A DNA stretch of 64,000 bases. Origin: Prolixibacter denitrificans (GTDB lineage Bacteria > Bacteroidota > Bacteroidia > Bacteroidales > Prolixibacteraceae). The position numbers and the translations under genes are program-made. The notes under the pieces were generated by a model. That model did no database searches, was not told where the DNA came from, and saw only the letters and a list, made by a program, of their open reading frames with translations. Where the stretch lies: NCBI RefSeq assembly GCF_003014495.1, contig NZ_PYGC01000002.1:310001-374000 (forward strand), given 5' to 3'. Position 1 is the stretch's first letter; the number at the start of each line of letters is the position of its first letter. Of this stretch, positions 7,885-17,623 are shown one piece after another.

Positions 7885-8796
7885 TCAGTTCCCGGTTACT
7901 TCGAGGAAGACTTTCTCGAGTGTGGTGGTTTCGCGTTGCAGTGTGAGTAAGACAAATCCATTTTCTGCCGCAAAGCGGAATATAGCCGGCCTGATGTCTT
8001 CGGGCGTAGTTCCGGTCAGAAGCCATTCCGACTCGCCGGTTTTTTCAACCTGTTCTACGCCATCGATCGATCCGAGCATTTCAGCCGTAACCTCACCTTG
8101 TGTTTCAATACGAACAAGCTGAGGTGCGTCGGTTCTGAGTGCGTGAAATTGCGAACGGTCTTTGTCAGCTACAATCCGGCCTTTGTTGATGATAAGTACC
8201 CGGTTGCAAATAGCTTCCACTTCCTGCATAATATGAGTGGACAGCATAACGGTTTTATTTCGGCTTACTTCCTGAATCAAACGTCGGATTTCGATCAGTT
8301 GTGCCGGGTCGAGTCCGGAGGTTGGCTCGTCGAGAATGAGAACGCCCGGATCGTGAATCAGCGCTTGTGCAATGCCCACACGCTGCCGGAATCCTTTTGA
8401 CAGGGAACCGATCTTCTTTCCTAATTCCGGAGTCAGCCCGGTAAGTTCAATCATTTCTTCAACACGGGCTTTCCGGTTTTTGATTGGGTACATTCCGGCA
8501 ACTGATTCAAGGTACTCCCGGATGTACATGTCGGGATACAGGGGGTTGTTCTCGGGCAGGTATCCAATCTGCCGGCGTATGTCGATAGAGTGTTCCCGGA
8601 CAGGCAGGTCATTCACCACTGCGTTGCCCGATGAAGGAGTGAGCAAGCCGGTGATAATCTTCATCATGGTTGATTTTCCAGCACCGTTAGGTCCCAGAAA
8701 ACCAGTCACCTCACCAGTGTGGATGGAAAAAGTAACATCGTCCAGTGCTTTCTGCTCCCCGAATAATTTTGTGATGTTTTCGACCTGTATCGACAT
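7885..8796 (-). CDS. gldA: GldA-type ABC transporter ATP-binding protein
   Basis: This 303-residue ABC ATPase has Walker A GPNGAGKST (about 34-42), signature LSKGFRQRVGIAQALIHDP (about 132-150), Walker B VLILDEPTSGLDP and the H-loop STH. Its C-terminal extension (about residues 220-303) matches the GldA group, named for gliding motility in Flavobacterium but also present in non-gliding Bacteroidota. The permease partners (GldF/GldG) are not next to it in this window. It is divergent from ispG with a 270-bp gap. Confidence 0.82.
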   Translation of the reverse strand: MSIQVENITKLFGEQKALDDVTFSIHTGEVTGFLGPNGAGKSTMMKIITGLLTPSSGNAVVNDLPVREHSIDIRRQIGYLPENNPLYPDMYIREYLESVAGMYPIKNRKARVEEMIELTGLTPELGKKIGSLSKGFRQRVGIAQALIHDPGVLILDEPTSGLDPAQLIEIRRLIQEVSRNKTVMLSTHIMQEVEAICNRVLIINKGRIVADKDRSQFHALRTDAPQLVRIETQGEVTAEMLGSIDGVEQVEKTGESEWLLTGTTPEDIRPAIFRFAAENGFVLLTLQRETTTLEKVFLEVTGN

Positions 8797-9068
8797 AAAC
8801 TCGCTTTTCTACAAAAATAACTTTTCCTTTCATTTGACAAGAAAATCAGCGGCTATGGCCGACAATTTTAACTGTTTTTGCTGACTTTAGGTCTAAATAG
8901 CAATATGCAATGACAATTTTCATATCTCTCTGAAAATCTTTGCTAATTTTGTGGCAGCGAACCATGAAACAACTAATTTCGAGAATTTCGAACAGGCTCT
9001 TTGAATGCCAATTAAAAGTTGTGTAATGAGTCTGTTTTACAGTAAAATGTCCCGGAGCGACGATAACC

Positions 9069-10934
9069 ATGAAGGATCAGAATTTTAATTTTGTGAAGAG
9101 TTTATTCCGGTACGAGCGGCAAGAAACAGCTACCGTACAAGTAGGAGAAGTGAAGGTTGGAGGAGAGTTTCCTATTCGTCTACAGTCGATGACCGACACG
9201 GATACAAAAGATACGGAAGCCACGGTTGAGCAGATCATCCGGATTATCAAGGAGGGTGCTGATTACGTTCGTATGGCGGTACAGGGACTCCGCGAAGCTG
9301 AAAATCTTAAGAATATCCGGGCAGAACTTGATAAGCGCGGATACGCCGCAACACCTCTTGTGGCTGATATTCATTTTTCTCCGCAAGCTGCCGAAACGGC
9401 TATTAAATATGTGAAGAAAGTCCGCATCAATCCCGGCAATTTTTACGATCCTCGGGCCCGATTCCAGAAGGTAGAATATACCGACGATGAATATCGTGAC
9501 GAGTTGGCGAGCATCGAAGAGCGCTTTATTCCGTTTTTGAAAGCTTGTGCAGAACGTGGCACAGCGCTTCGGATTGGAGCCAATCACGGTTCGCTTTCTG
9601 ACCGAATCATGAGCCGTTATGGCGATACGCCGGCGGGAATCGTCGAATCGGTGATGGAATTCCTTCGCATTTGCAAAAAAGTTGACTTTCACAACGTCGT
9701 AATATCCATCAAAGCAAGTAACACGCGGCTGATGGTGTACACCGTCCGGTTGATGAACTACCGGATGCGCCTGGAAGGAATGAATTATCCGTTCCATATT
9801 GGTGTGACGGAAGCGGGCGAAGGCGAAGACGGACGCATAAAATCAGCCGTTGGGTCCGGTGCGTTACTGGCTGACGGAATTGGCGATACAATCCGGGTTT
9901 CCCTGACAGAAGATCCGGCCAACGAAATTGGGTTTGCCCGTAAGCTGGTCGATGCTTTTAAAGGTCGCGAGAATCATGCGCCAATATCTGCTCCGATGAT
10001 TTCACAAACCAACCCGTTCGAGTATGAGCGGAGAAGTAACCGCCCGGTTGGTGATATTGGTGGTAAAAAATCGGTTGTTGTCATTGCGTCGCTAAATAAC
10101 TACACCCTGGAAGAAGTGCGTTCGCTGAATACCGGAACGGAACCGGATTATTATTTCGATGGTAAGCGCATTTTCAATAAAGCTGGTCGAGCATTTCCGA
10201 TACTTTCGCTCGAAGACTATCTCTTCAACGATATGTACACCAACCAGGAGCGGTTTATTCGCGCCAGCAAACCGGAATATGACGCCCTGAAAGCCGAAAA
10301 CCCGGAAATTGTTGAAAAGCTGAAGAACGAGCGGAAAGCGATTATCATTATGGAAAGTGATAATCTGAATAGCTTTGCGGAGTTACGTGCTTTCTTCATG
10401 GAACTTGATGCGCATATCTGCAAAAATCCGGTTATTCTGCATCGTTCCTACCGGGAAGATAATTACGAAGATCTCCTGATAAAGGCTTCAACCGATTTGG
10501 GCGGACTGCTGATTGATGGCTACGGTGATGGTATTTTGTTGTCGAATCAGGGAACCATTGGTTATAACGAGTTGAAGGATCTTTCGTTCGGATTGTTGCA
10601 AGCCAGTCGTATGCGGGTAACACGCACCGAATTTGTTTCCTGTCCGGGTTGTGGTAGAACCCTTTTCGAGCTTCAGGGTACCTTATCCGAAGTGAAAAAA
10701 CACTTCCGTCATCTCAACCACCTGAAAATCGGTGTGATGGGATGTGTCGTTAACGGACCTGGCGAAATGGGCGATGTGGATTACGGCTACGTTGGTTCCG
10801 GCCCGGGACATATCAACCTCTACAAAGGACAGAAGCTTGTGAAACGTCATGTGCCATCAGAAAAGGCTGTGGATGAGCTGAAAAAACTGATGATGGAAAA
10901 TGGTGACTGGCACGAGCCAACGCTTTCCAGGTAG
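9069..10934 (+). CDS. ispG: 4-hydroxy-3-methylbut-2-enyl diphosphate synthase (IspG), long form
   Basis: This 621-residue enzyme catalyses the second-to-last step of the MEP isoprenoid pathway. The N-terminal TIM-barrel part has PIRLQSMTDTDTKDTEATV and the C-terminal iron-sulfur part has SCPGCGRT and GVMGCVVNGPGE, giving three cluster cysteines. The length and the inserted domain between them (about residues 280-520) are typical of Bacteroidota, Chlamydia and plants, in contrast to the ~370-residue proteobacterial enzyme. A TAATTTTG box at 8944-8951 may be its -7 element. Confidence 0.95.
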   Translation: MKDQNFNFVKSLFRYERQETATVQVGEVKVGGEFPIRLQSMTDTDTKDTEATVEQIIRIIKEGADYVRMAVQGLREAENLKNIRAELDKRGYAATPLVADIHFSPQAAETAIKYVKKVRINPGNFYDPRARFQKVEYTDDEYRDELASIEERFIPFLKACAERGTALRIGANHGSLSDRIMSRYGDTPAGIVESVMEFLRICKKVDFHNVVISIKASNTRLMVYTVRLMNYRMRLEGMNYPFHIGVTEAGEGEDGRIKSAVGSGALLADGIGDTIRVSLTEDPANEIGFARKLVDAFKGRENHAPISAPMISQTNPFEYERRSNRPVGDIGGKKSVVVIASLNNYTLEEVRSLNTGTEPDYYFDGKRIFNKAGRAFPILSLEDYLFNDMYTNQERFIRASKPEYDALKAENPEIVEKLKNERKAIIIMESDNLNSFAELRAFFMELDAHICKNPVILHRSYREDNYEDLLIKASTDLGGLLIDGYGDGILLSNQGTIGYNELKDLSFGLLQASRMRVTRTEFVSCPGCGRTLFELQGTLSEVKKHFRHLNHLKIGVMGCVVNGPGEMGDVDYGYVGSGPGHINLYKGQKLVKRHVPSEKAVDELKKLMMENGDWHEPTLSR

Positions 10935-10957
10935 AAAATTTACTCGAAAACTATTTT

Positions 10958-11581
10958 TTATTTGACGAAAAAATCCGGTAATGCTTGTGTTAGTGTTCCC
11001 GGTTCGATATGTAGTGCCTGAATTCCAAGCTCAGATGCAGCCTTGATATTTACCTCGGAATCGTCAATAAATAAAGTCTCTTCAGGTACCAATTCATGGT
11101 TTTCCAGAACTTGCCTGAAAATATCCGGATCGGGTTTTCTCATCCCCATTTGATGTGAGTAATAATCTTGCTCAAATAGTTCAGAAAGCACAAAGCCATA
11201 TGCTGACTCAAAATCCTTGAAATACTGTTGACGATGAATTTCGTTGGTGTTGCTCAAAAGGAAGATCCGGAATTGGCCCCGCAGGCTTTGCAAATACTCA
11301 ACCCGGTCAGCCGGAATATCGAGAATCATGGCACACCAGGCATCATCGATAGCGGAGTCGGGAATGTTCTGGTGGAGCAACCGGCGTACATTGTCCCTAA
11401 ATTCTTCGGGTGACGAAGTACCTTGCTCCAGCAGGTAAAACAAGTCATGATGATAGAACCATCCCCCTTCGCCCAGCGGATTTTCCAGTCCCAGGGCGGC
11501 AAATGCTTCGACGGTTCGCTCCGGTGCGATATTCAGTATGACGCCGCCTAAATCGAAGATGATATTTTTGATGGTACTCAT
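10958..11581 (-). CDS. HAD-superfamily hydrolase, subfamily IA
   Basis: This 207-residue phosphatase-like protein has the HAD motifs in order: DLGGVILN (nucleophile Asp, residues about 11-18), LLSNTN (about 109-114), the Lys in MRKPDPDIF and the acidic pair IDDSEVN (about 172-178). It belongs to the YihX/alpha-D-glucose-1-phosphate phosphatase-like group. The substrate is unknown. It is convergent with ispG with only about 23 bp between stops. Confidence 0.85.
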   Translation of the reverse strand: MSTIKNIIFDLGGVILNIAPERTVEAFAALGLENPLGEGGWFYHHDLFYLLEQGTSSPEEFRDNVRRLLHQNIPDSAIDDAWCAMILDIPADRVEYLQSLRGQFRIFLLSNTNEIHRQQYFKDFESAYGFVLSELFEQDYYSHQMGMRKPDPDIFRQVLENHELVPEETLFIDDSEVNIKAASELGIQALHIEPGTLTQALPDFFVK

Positions 11582-11698
11582 ATCGGGATATTTTGTGGCA
11601 AAAGAGCTTCCTGTAAAAAAGCGCCCGGTAAAGTTAGAATATTATCATGAAAGCATTTACTTTGTCTACATGATAACCTGACTTAAAAACTTTGAAAG

Positions 11699-12517
11699 AT
11701 GAGACGAACCGGGAACCTGTTTCAAAAAGCGACGAACCTTTCTGCCATTTTTGTTTTCCTTTTCCTGCTCTCAGGATGTTACCAACCTAAAAAGGATTTT
11801 TATCGTTTTAACGGAGAAAATGCATTGGAGATGCGCGCTCCAAGTGGTCAGATTAAATTGTTTTTCGAAGCTTTCCCGCAAAAAGGAATCTTATTCAGTA
11901 TCAATTATAAAGGCAGGAATATCCTGGAGCCTTCGCGACTGGGATTAACGAATGCGGAGAACAAGGCCTTTTTGTCTCAGCCGGAGGTTGAAAAGGTGAT
12001 TGGTCGTTCGTACCGCGAGCAGCAAGCCGGCGAAGCAGCCGATGCGCATAATTATAATGAATTGGCCATTTACCTGCGAAGTAAAGAGGTTCCGGATAGG
12101 CGCATGAAGTTGCTGGTGCGGTTGTACGGGAATAACGTGATGGCGTTTCGTTGCGAGGTGCTTTCCGGTTTATCGGAGAATATTGATATCAATGGAGAAT
12201 TGACGGAATTCATTCTTCCGAAAGGAAGACAGAATAATTTCTATAGTGGCCAATTGGGCGATAATCCCATTCAACCTGATACGCATATCGATTTTCCGGT
12301 GTGGTTCAGTTCGCGTAATGCCTGGGTTCGGATCAGCGATATCGAAAAAGTACCGACTGCGTCACTACGAAAGACGGGAGATTTTACGCTCGATGTCATC
12401 AGTGAAACCGGGACCGTTATCAACTTTTTCCCGTTTCCTTTCCCTTGGCGGGAAATAACTATCGCCGATTCGAAAGAAACGATTATGAACACCGAAATCC
12501 CTTCCTCACTGAAATAA
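11699..12517 (+). CDS. Lipoprotein consisting of a lone GH97 N-terminal-like domain
   Basis: This 272-residue protein has a signal peptide with lipobox FLLSGC (Cys about 27). It then shows features of the N-terminal beta-sandwich of glycoside hydrolase family 97: ALEMRAPSGQIKLFFEA, GRNILEPSRLGL, YNELAIYLRS and FPWREITIADS. GH97 enzymes normally continue with a catalytic barrel of about 350 residues. Here the frame stops right after the sandwich, and the following DNA (12518-12585) is a short gap before an unrelated gene. It therefore lacks any catalytic residues seen in the family. It may be a decayed enzyme or a carbohydrate-binding or anchoring protein. Confidence 0.65.
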   Translation: MRRTGNLFQKATNLSAIFVFLFLLSGCYQPKKDFYRFNGENALEMRAPSGQIKLFFEAFPQKGILFSINYKGRNILEPSRLGLTNAENKAFLSQPEVEKVIGRSYREQQAGEAADAHNYNELAIYLRSKEVPDRRMKLLVRLYGNNVMAFRCEVLSGLSENIDINGELTEFILPKGRQNNFYSGQLGDNPIQPDTHIDFPVWFSSRNAWVRISDIEKVPTASLRKTGDFTLDVISETGTVINFFPFPFPWREITIADSKETIMNTEIPSSLK

Positions 12518-12585
12518 CCGGGGCTGTTAACTTATTTGGAGTTCCGGTTGTATGCTGTGAGAGATTAGACTGAAAAGGCAAGCAT

Positions 12586-13551
12586 ATGATTTGGGATAAA
12601 TCTACGATACAGCTCCCCGATGGACGGATTGAAGAAGCTACGACGCCGCTTATTATTTCGGCCAGTCGTCGCACCGATATACCTGCCAATTACAGTGTCT
12701 GGTTCAGGAAACGGCTGAAGGAAGGTTATGTGAGTTGGAAAAATCCCTACAATCAGAAAGTCAGTTATGTCTCCTTCGACAAAGCACGTCTGTTTGTATT
12801 TTGGAGTAAAAATCCGGCTCCGTTTTTTTCGGCTCTTCCGTTGCTCGACGAGCGTCATCTCAATTACTATTTCCAGTTTACACTGAATGATTACGAGTCG
12901 GAGGGACTTGAGCCTTTCATGCCTCCGTTGGCGAAACGGATAGAAACTTTTCAGAGATTGTCTCAGAGAATTGGTCCGGAAAAAGTAATCTGGCGGTTCG
13001 ATCCATTGTTGATTACCCGGGAATTATCGCTGGAGAAGCTGATGCAAAGAGTGGAATCATTGGCCAGTCAGTTGAGTGGTTATACCCGAAAACTGGTTTT
13101 CAGCTTTGCCGATATTTCGGTTTACCGGAAAGTGGAGAGGAATTTGCGCAAAGCCAGTGTCGATTACCGCGAATTTACACCGGAGTTAATGAACGAAGCG
13201 GCAAAAATGCTGGAGGACATTGGGACGCGATACGATCTGGAATTGCGTTCGTGCTGCGAGGCAATCGACCTGAGGGGGTATGGTATTCAGCCAAACAAAT
13301 GCATCGATGACGATTTAATCCGTGAACTATTTTCTGGAGATCCGGATCTGATGAATTTTATTGGCGGGCAGGACACGCTATTTCCCGGTGAGGACAATAG
13401 TCGTTATCTGAAAATCAAAGATAAATCGCAGCGGAATGACTGCGGTTGCATTGCCTCAAAGGATATCGGGGAATATGATACTTGCCCGTTGGGATGCACG
13501 TATTGCTACGCCAACTGTATTCCAGGGAAAACTCATCCCATTGGGCGATAA
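12586..13551 (+). CDS. DUF1848 family protein
   Basis: This 321-residue protein matches DUF1848. It has IISASRRTDIPA at about residues 22-33, FVFWSKNPAPF at about 71-81, and a C-terminal cysteine region with CGCIASKDIGEYDTCPLGC and the following TYCYAN. The CPLGCTYC piece has C-x3-C-x2-C spacing like radical-SAM enzymes, but at the C terminus. The function is not established. It starts 68 bp after the GH97-like gene and may be co-transcribed. Confidence 0.85.
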   Translation: MIWDKSTIQLPDGRIEEATTPLIISASRRTDIPANYSVWFRKRLKEGYVSWKNPYNQKVSYVSFDKARLFVFWSKNPAPFFSALPLLDERHLNYYFQFTLNDYESEGLEPFMPPLAKRIETFQRLSQRIGPEKVIWRFDPLLITRELSLEKLMQRVESLASQLSGYTRKLVFSFADISVYRKVERNLRKASVDYREFTPELMNEAAKMLEDIGTRYDLELRSCCEAIDLRGYGIQPNKCIDDDLIRELFSGDPDLMNFIGGQDTLFPGEDNSRYLKIKDKSQRNDCGCIASKDIGEYDTCPLGCTYCYANCIPGKTHPIGR

Positions 13552-13554
13552 TTA

Positions 13555-14004
13555 TCAGGGAACAATCAGCGAATCTACTTTATCAATCAGGTAAACTTTT
13601 GTTTCGTCAGCCGATACTTTTACCTGGAATTTTCCCGAAAGGGCAAAAACAACCGTATCGCCGCGCGTGACGTTGACCTGTTGATGGTACTGGGCTGACA
13701 GCCCGTCAATAATGGCAAAGTTGTAGCTTTTCAGAATTTTTTCTGATTGATCCATCGACAATTTCCAGTAAGCATCTTTAGCGTAAGGCTCCAATGAACC
13801 TCTGTATTCAGGAGCGTTGACCGCTTGGCAGTCGATGTTTACGGTAACGGGATGAATAGAGTCGGTGACGCTATCGGGTTCGGTATACGAAAAGTTGACT
13901 TCCGTTTGCGCAAAATATTCCGGGGTATTCTGTTTTTTACACGATACCATCAGCAACGTAAAGGTGATCAGTAGAATAACCGGTATATTCAGCTTGCTCT
14001 TCAT
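13555..14004 (-). CDS. Small lipoprotein of unknown function
   Basis: This 149-residue protein has an N-terminal hydrophobic stretch and lipobox LMVSC (Cys about 22). The mature part is about 125 residues and beta-rich by eye, with no motif I recognise. It is convergent with the DUF1848 gene, 3 bp between stops, with no terminator visible. Confidence 0.65.
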   Translation of the reverse strand: MKSKLNIPVILLITFTLLMVSCKKQNTPEYFAQTEVNFSYTEPDSVTDSIHPVTVNIDCQAVNAPEYRGSLEPYAKDAYWKLSMDQSEKILKSYNFAIIDGLSAQYHQQVNVTRGDTVVFALSGKFQVKVSADETKVYLIDKVDSLIVP

Positions 14005-14191
14005 ATTCGTATGGTTTGCTACAAAGTTAAAAGGGATTGGGAAAAGTCAGCGTTTTCAGGAAAAAATAAATGCCAAATTGAATTATGTTAATTTATATAG
14101 ATTTAAACGGACCAAGTTTTCTATTTCTTGCTGATTATATCTGCGACAAAATTCTAACTTTAAATTCGATAATCTAAACTCACCAATATCA

Positions 14192-14986
14192 ATGGAGTCT
14201 CAACATAATGTTATTGAAATCCGTGACCTCTACAAAAGTTTTTGGAGTGGAAGCTCGGAAAATGAGGTGCTCAAAGGAATTAACCTCGATATAAAAAACG
14301 GAAATATCATTGGTTATATAGGTCCGAACGGAGCTGGCAAATCGACTACCGTGAAGATATTATGCGGTTTGATTGACGACTTTGAAGGCGATATCCGGAT
14401 GATGGGAATGAACGTTCGCACTGATGCGATGGAGATAAAAAAGCGGATCGGTTATATTCCTGAAAATGCTTCGCTTTACGATTCGCTTACGCCGATGGAA
14501 TTCCTTTCGTTCCTGGGCGAGATGCGCGGAATAGAACCGGGCCGGGTAACCGAAAGAGCGATGAATCTGTTACGCATTTTTGAGATGCAAAAAAATGCCA
14601 ACCAGCGCATTTCCACGTTTTCCAAGGGTATGCGCCAGAAGGTGCTGATTATTTCGGGAATGATTCATAATCCGGAGATCATCTTCCTCGATGAACCGCT
14701 CTCCGGCCTGGATGCCAATTCAGTTATCATGGTGAAGGAAGTATTGACGCAGCTGGCACGCGACGGCAAAACTATTTTCTACAGTTCACATTTGATGGAT
14801 GTGGTAGAGAAAATTTCCGATCGCATTGTGTTGATTGATAAAGGTAATGTGATTGCCGACGGCACCTTCGATGAGTTGAAAGCTCAGGCCAACGACGAAT
14901 CGCTGGAAAAACTGTTTACGCGACTGACCGGATCTACCGGCCTTTCCGACAGAGCAGAGGAATTCATTCATTCTGTAGAAAAGTAG
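14192..14986 (+). CDS. ABC transporter ATP-binding protein
   Basis: This 264-residue ATPase has Walker A GPNGAGKST, signature FSKGMRQKVLIISGMIHNP, Walker B IIFLDEPLSGLD and an H-loop in YSSHLMD. It resembles ABC-2-type exporter ATPases. Its stop is 6 bp before the ATG of the membrane partner, so the two form one operon and probably one exporter. The substrate is unknown. Confidence 0.88.
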   Translation: MESQHNVIEIRDLYKSFWSGSSENEVLKGINLDIKNGNIIGYIGPNGAGKSTTVKILCGLIDDFEGDIRMMGMNVRTDAMEIKKRIGYIPENASLYDSLTPMEFLSFLGEMRGIEPGRVTERAMNLLRIFEMQKNANQRISTFSKGMRQKVLIISGMIHNPEIIFLDEPLSGLDANSVIMVKEVLTQLARDGKTIFYSSHLMDVVEKISDRIVLIDKGNVIADGTFDELKAQANDESLEKLFTRLTGSTGLSDRAEEFIHSVEK

Positions 14987-14992
14987 TTGGCT

Positions 14993-16657
14993 ATGGTTAA
15001 ATTTATTGTTTCCCTCTTTTGGCCCTTCCGCAGACTGATTGAATGGACCGGCGTTGATTACGGGCAATTCATCACCATATTAAAGCTCAAGCTATTGATG
15101 GATAACCGCCGAAATACGGCCTTTTCATCCAAACGGGGCGGAGAAGCACGGAATATGTTGCTGATGCAAAGCGGGCTGTATGCGTTATTTGGCGCAATTC
15201 TTACCGGTATGCTTCAAGTGATTCAGTCGGCATTTGTGTTTTATTTCGTCATTCACTCCATGGTGATGATTTTCACGGCGATGTTGATTATCTCGGAGTT
15301 CTATGCTATTCTGTTCGCCACTTCCGATAATAGTCTGATCCATTCACTTCCGGTTAATGGGCAAACCGTCAATCTGGCCCGGAATGCACACATATTTGTC
15401 TATCTTTTTCTGCTGGGCTTCAGTTTGTCGCTGGTTCCGATGATTATGGGAGCGTTTCGGTTTGGTATCATCACGCTGGTGGTGTATATCGGTTCGCTGG
15501 CGCTGAATGCGGCCTTTACTTTATTCCTGACGAATATTATGTATCTGGGAATTATGAAGCTGGCATCCGGCGAGAAACTCAAGAACCTGATGATGTATTT
15601 TCAGGTCGCCATTGCTATTTTCTTTATGGCATTTTACCAGTACGGAATCCGTCTCATCGATAATACCGATGTTTTCAACATGTTTGTAACTGTACATTGG
15701 TATACCTTCCTTTTACCACAATCGTGGTTTGCCGGTACCATTGATGCGATTGCGACCTCTAACTGGGATTTGAACCACCTCATTTTTGTGGCGTTGACCA
15801 TTGGCATGCCGCTGGCTGCCGCTATCATCACCGGTAAGTACCTGACGCCCCTTTTCAATAAAAAGCTGGCGGATTTGGAGCAAGGTGACCGTAGTTCTCC
15901 GGTTCGGAAAACCAGCAAGGTGAGTGGAAGATGGAGCCGTACGGCAGCAAAAATCTTCACGCGCAAAGCGGAAGAGCGAGCCTCGTTTACGGTAATGTGG
16001 AAAATGATTGGCCGGGAACGGCAGTTCAAGCTGATGTTGTTGCCTTCCATTGGTTATATTCTGGTACTGCTTCCGCTGATGTTTCAGGGAAAACATATGA
16101 GTTCGCTGGGGACGAGTCAAATGTATCTTGTTTTGTTGTATTTCCCGGTATTGATATCTGCAACATTGGCTAATGCTGTGTTGGTTGGCGAACAGAAAAT
16201 GAGTGGTTGGATATTTCGTTCCAGCCCGATGAATTCGCCGGCCGAGTTGTTTCGGGGCATCATCAAAGCGGGATTTATTCGTTTTTTGCTTCCGGTGTAC
16301 TTTATTGTGTCGGCTGTGGTTCTCTTCTTTTGGGGGCCGTCCAAAATAGATGATATCGCAATTGCGCTTCTTGCCAATTACTTAATGACCATTATTATTT
16401 ATTATTATCAGACGCCCAGATTTCCGTTTTCGATGGAAAAATCGGCTGTCCAGGGTGGCTCCAATGGAATACGGGTGATGCTTTCAATGCTTATTGTCGT
16501 ATTTATTGCGTTACTGCATTGGGGATTATTAAGTATGCCGTTTCATGTCAGCTTACTGCTTATACCCTTGTATTTGACATTGATTTGGTATGTTGATTAC
16601 AGGTGGGTGTACACGAGGATTACCTGGAAAGAGATTGATAAAAATACACGGTATTAA
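14993..16657 (+). CDS. ABC exporter membrane protein
   Basis: This protein of about 554 residues has many hydrophobic segments in two groups (about residues 60-260 and 350-540), separated by a basic cytoplasmic stretch rich in Arg/Lys. This fits the permease half of the exporter whose ATPase is just upstream. A TTG two codons earlier is in frame; the ATG at 14993 is preferred. It ends in a strong terminator. Confidence 0.8.
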   Translation: MVKFIVSLFWPFRRLIEWTGVDYGQFITILKLKLLMDNRRNTAFSSKRGGEARNMLLMQSGLYALFGAILTGMLQVIQSAFVFYFVIHSMVMIFTAMLIISEFYAILFATSDNSLIHSLPVNGQTVNLARNAHIFVYLFLLGFSLSLVPMIMGAFRFGIITLVVYIGSLALNAAFTLFLTNIMYLGIMKLASGEKLKNLMMYFQVAIAIFFMAFYQYGIRLIDNTDVFNMFVTVHWYTFLLPQSWFAGTIDAIATSNWDLNHLIFVALTIGMPLAAAIITGKYLTPLFNKKLADLEQGDRSSPVRKTSKVSGRWSRTAAKIFTRKAEERASFTVMWKMIGRERQFKLMLLPSIGYILVLLPLMFQGKHMSSLGTSQMYLVLLYFPVLISATLANAVLVGEQKMSGWIFRSSPMNSPAELFRGIIKAGFIRFLLPVYFIVSAVVLFFWGPSKIDDIAIALLANYLMTIIIYYYQTPRFPFSMEKSAVQGGSNGIRVMLSMLIVVFIALLHWGLLSMPFHVSLLLIPLYLTLIWYVDYRWVYTRITWKEIDKNTRY

Positions 16658-16660
16658 AAT

Positions 16661-16703
16661 AAAAAGCGTTGAAACCAGTATTGTAACCGTTTCAACGCTT
16701 TTT
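16661..16703. terminator. Bidirectional terminator
   Basis: A perfect 15-bp stem, AAAAAGCGTTGAAAC (16661-16675) and GTTTCAACGCTTTTT (16689-16703), lies between the convergent ABC permease gene and the next minus-strand gene. Confidence 0.9.
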
Positions 16704-16719
16704 CCTTGCTAAATCAGCA

Positions 16720-17385
16720 TTAGGCCTCCTCAATGCGAATAATGTTTTCGATGTAATGATTATCGTCTTCTTCACAAAGTAACGGAACCAGTTCCGATAA
16801 ATCGTTGCACCAGTTCTTCAACTTCTCAAGCTTGGCATTTAGCCGCAACAGCGATTTCGGAAAAACACCATCTTCCGTCAGCATCGCTGCCTGAAGGTTT
16901 TTCAGTTCGTTTAGTTGTTGATAAAGCTGGTTAATTACTTCGTGTGTGTAACCAAATGGTTCGAGCGGTTTTCGCCACATCGGATGTTCGAGTAAGGCCT
17001 CGTAGAATAGTGTCACAAAGTTTTGCCATCGGTCAATTCGTTCCGGAACCATTAGGCCCAAACGCAGTGCCTGCCAGTTGGCCAGGTCCCGACGGAAAAC
17101 GTACTGTGCGATTTTGCGGACCCGCCGGAAATGGAGGTCGGCAATTTCTTTCAATTCCAGATAGGTCCGGATCGTCTTGTCTTTTTCCTCCGACTCACTT
17201 CGTTGCTGATTCAGCAACTCATCCACTTCTTCACAAAGGGCCAGTCCCTTTTGCAAGTGAGCTTCATCGTACCCAAATGGCGCAAGACGGTTGCGGATGC
17301 ACGTGACTTCGGTGGCATTTTTAATGATTTTCCGGTATCCATCCAGAATGGCTTCGTAACGGATGTCAATTTGTTTGTAAATCAT
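16720..17385 (-). CDS. Helical protein of unknown function with an internal duplication
   Basis: This 221-residue protein is predicted to be almost entirely helical and has no signal peptide. Two segments look like copies of one unit: RLAPFGYDEAHLQKGLALCE (about 33-52) and PLEPFGYTHEVINQLYQQLN (about 141-160). Each is followed by a run of leucine- and glutamate-rich helix. I do not recognise the family. It is the last chromosomal gene before the island. Confidence 0.7.
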   Translation of the reverse strand: MIYKQIDIRYEAILDGYRKIIKNATEVTCIRNRLAPFGYDEAHLQKGLALCEEVDELLNQQRSESEEKDKTIRTYLELKEIADLHFRRVRKIAQYVFRRDLANWQALRLGLMVPERIDRWQNFVTLFYEALLEHPMWRKPLEPFGYTHEVINQLYQQLNELKNLQAAMLTEDGVFPKSLLRLNAKLEKLKNWCNDLSELVPLLCEEDDNHYIENIIRIEEA

Positions 17386-17499
17386 AAATTCCCCCCTGTT
17401 GAGTCTTTAGAATATACAAAATTCAACATCCAATGGCAAATTTGCTGCGTTTGAGGAGTATTAAAAATAGTTGAAGATGTGTCAGTTTCCGGAAATAAA

Positions 17500-17527
17500 A
17501 AAGGGAAACAGATGCCTGCTTCCCTTT
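17500..17527 (-). terminator. Original terminator of the tRNA gene, now at the far end of the island
   Basis: AAAGGGAA (17500-17507) and TTCCCTTT (17520-17527) form a stem that on the minus strand is followed by a T-run. It lies 2 bp beyond the left copy of the tRNA 3' end. Before integration it would have directly followed the tRNA-Ile2 gene, so it marks the true chromosome side of the junction. Confidence 0.75.
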
Positions 17528-17529
17528 GG

Positions 17530-17553
17530 TGGTGGGCCCAGCTGGGCTTGAAC
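17530..17553 (-). repeat. attL: 24-bp copy of the tRNA-Ile2 3' end
   Basis: The sequence is identical and in the same orientation as 40061-40084, covering the CCA end, the acceptor strand and part of the T arm. Identity ends exactly at 17553/40084. Confidence 0.88.
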
Positions 17554-17604
17554 GAAATTTGGAATACGCCTGTTTTAGCGGCTTTTAGAAGCCCTTGATT
17601 CACG

Positions 17605-17623
17605 AGGTCTCGATAAAGTCTCG
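17605..17623 (+). repeat. Putative integrase arm site, left end
   Basis: AGGTCTCGATAAAGTCTCG differs at two central positions from 39943-39961 near the right end. Each contains a repeated GTCTCG word. It lies about 50 bp inside the left junction, in an otherwise empty stretch (17554-17804). Confidence 0.6.
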
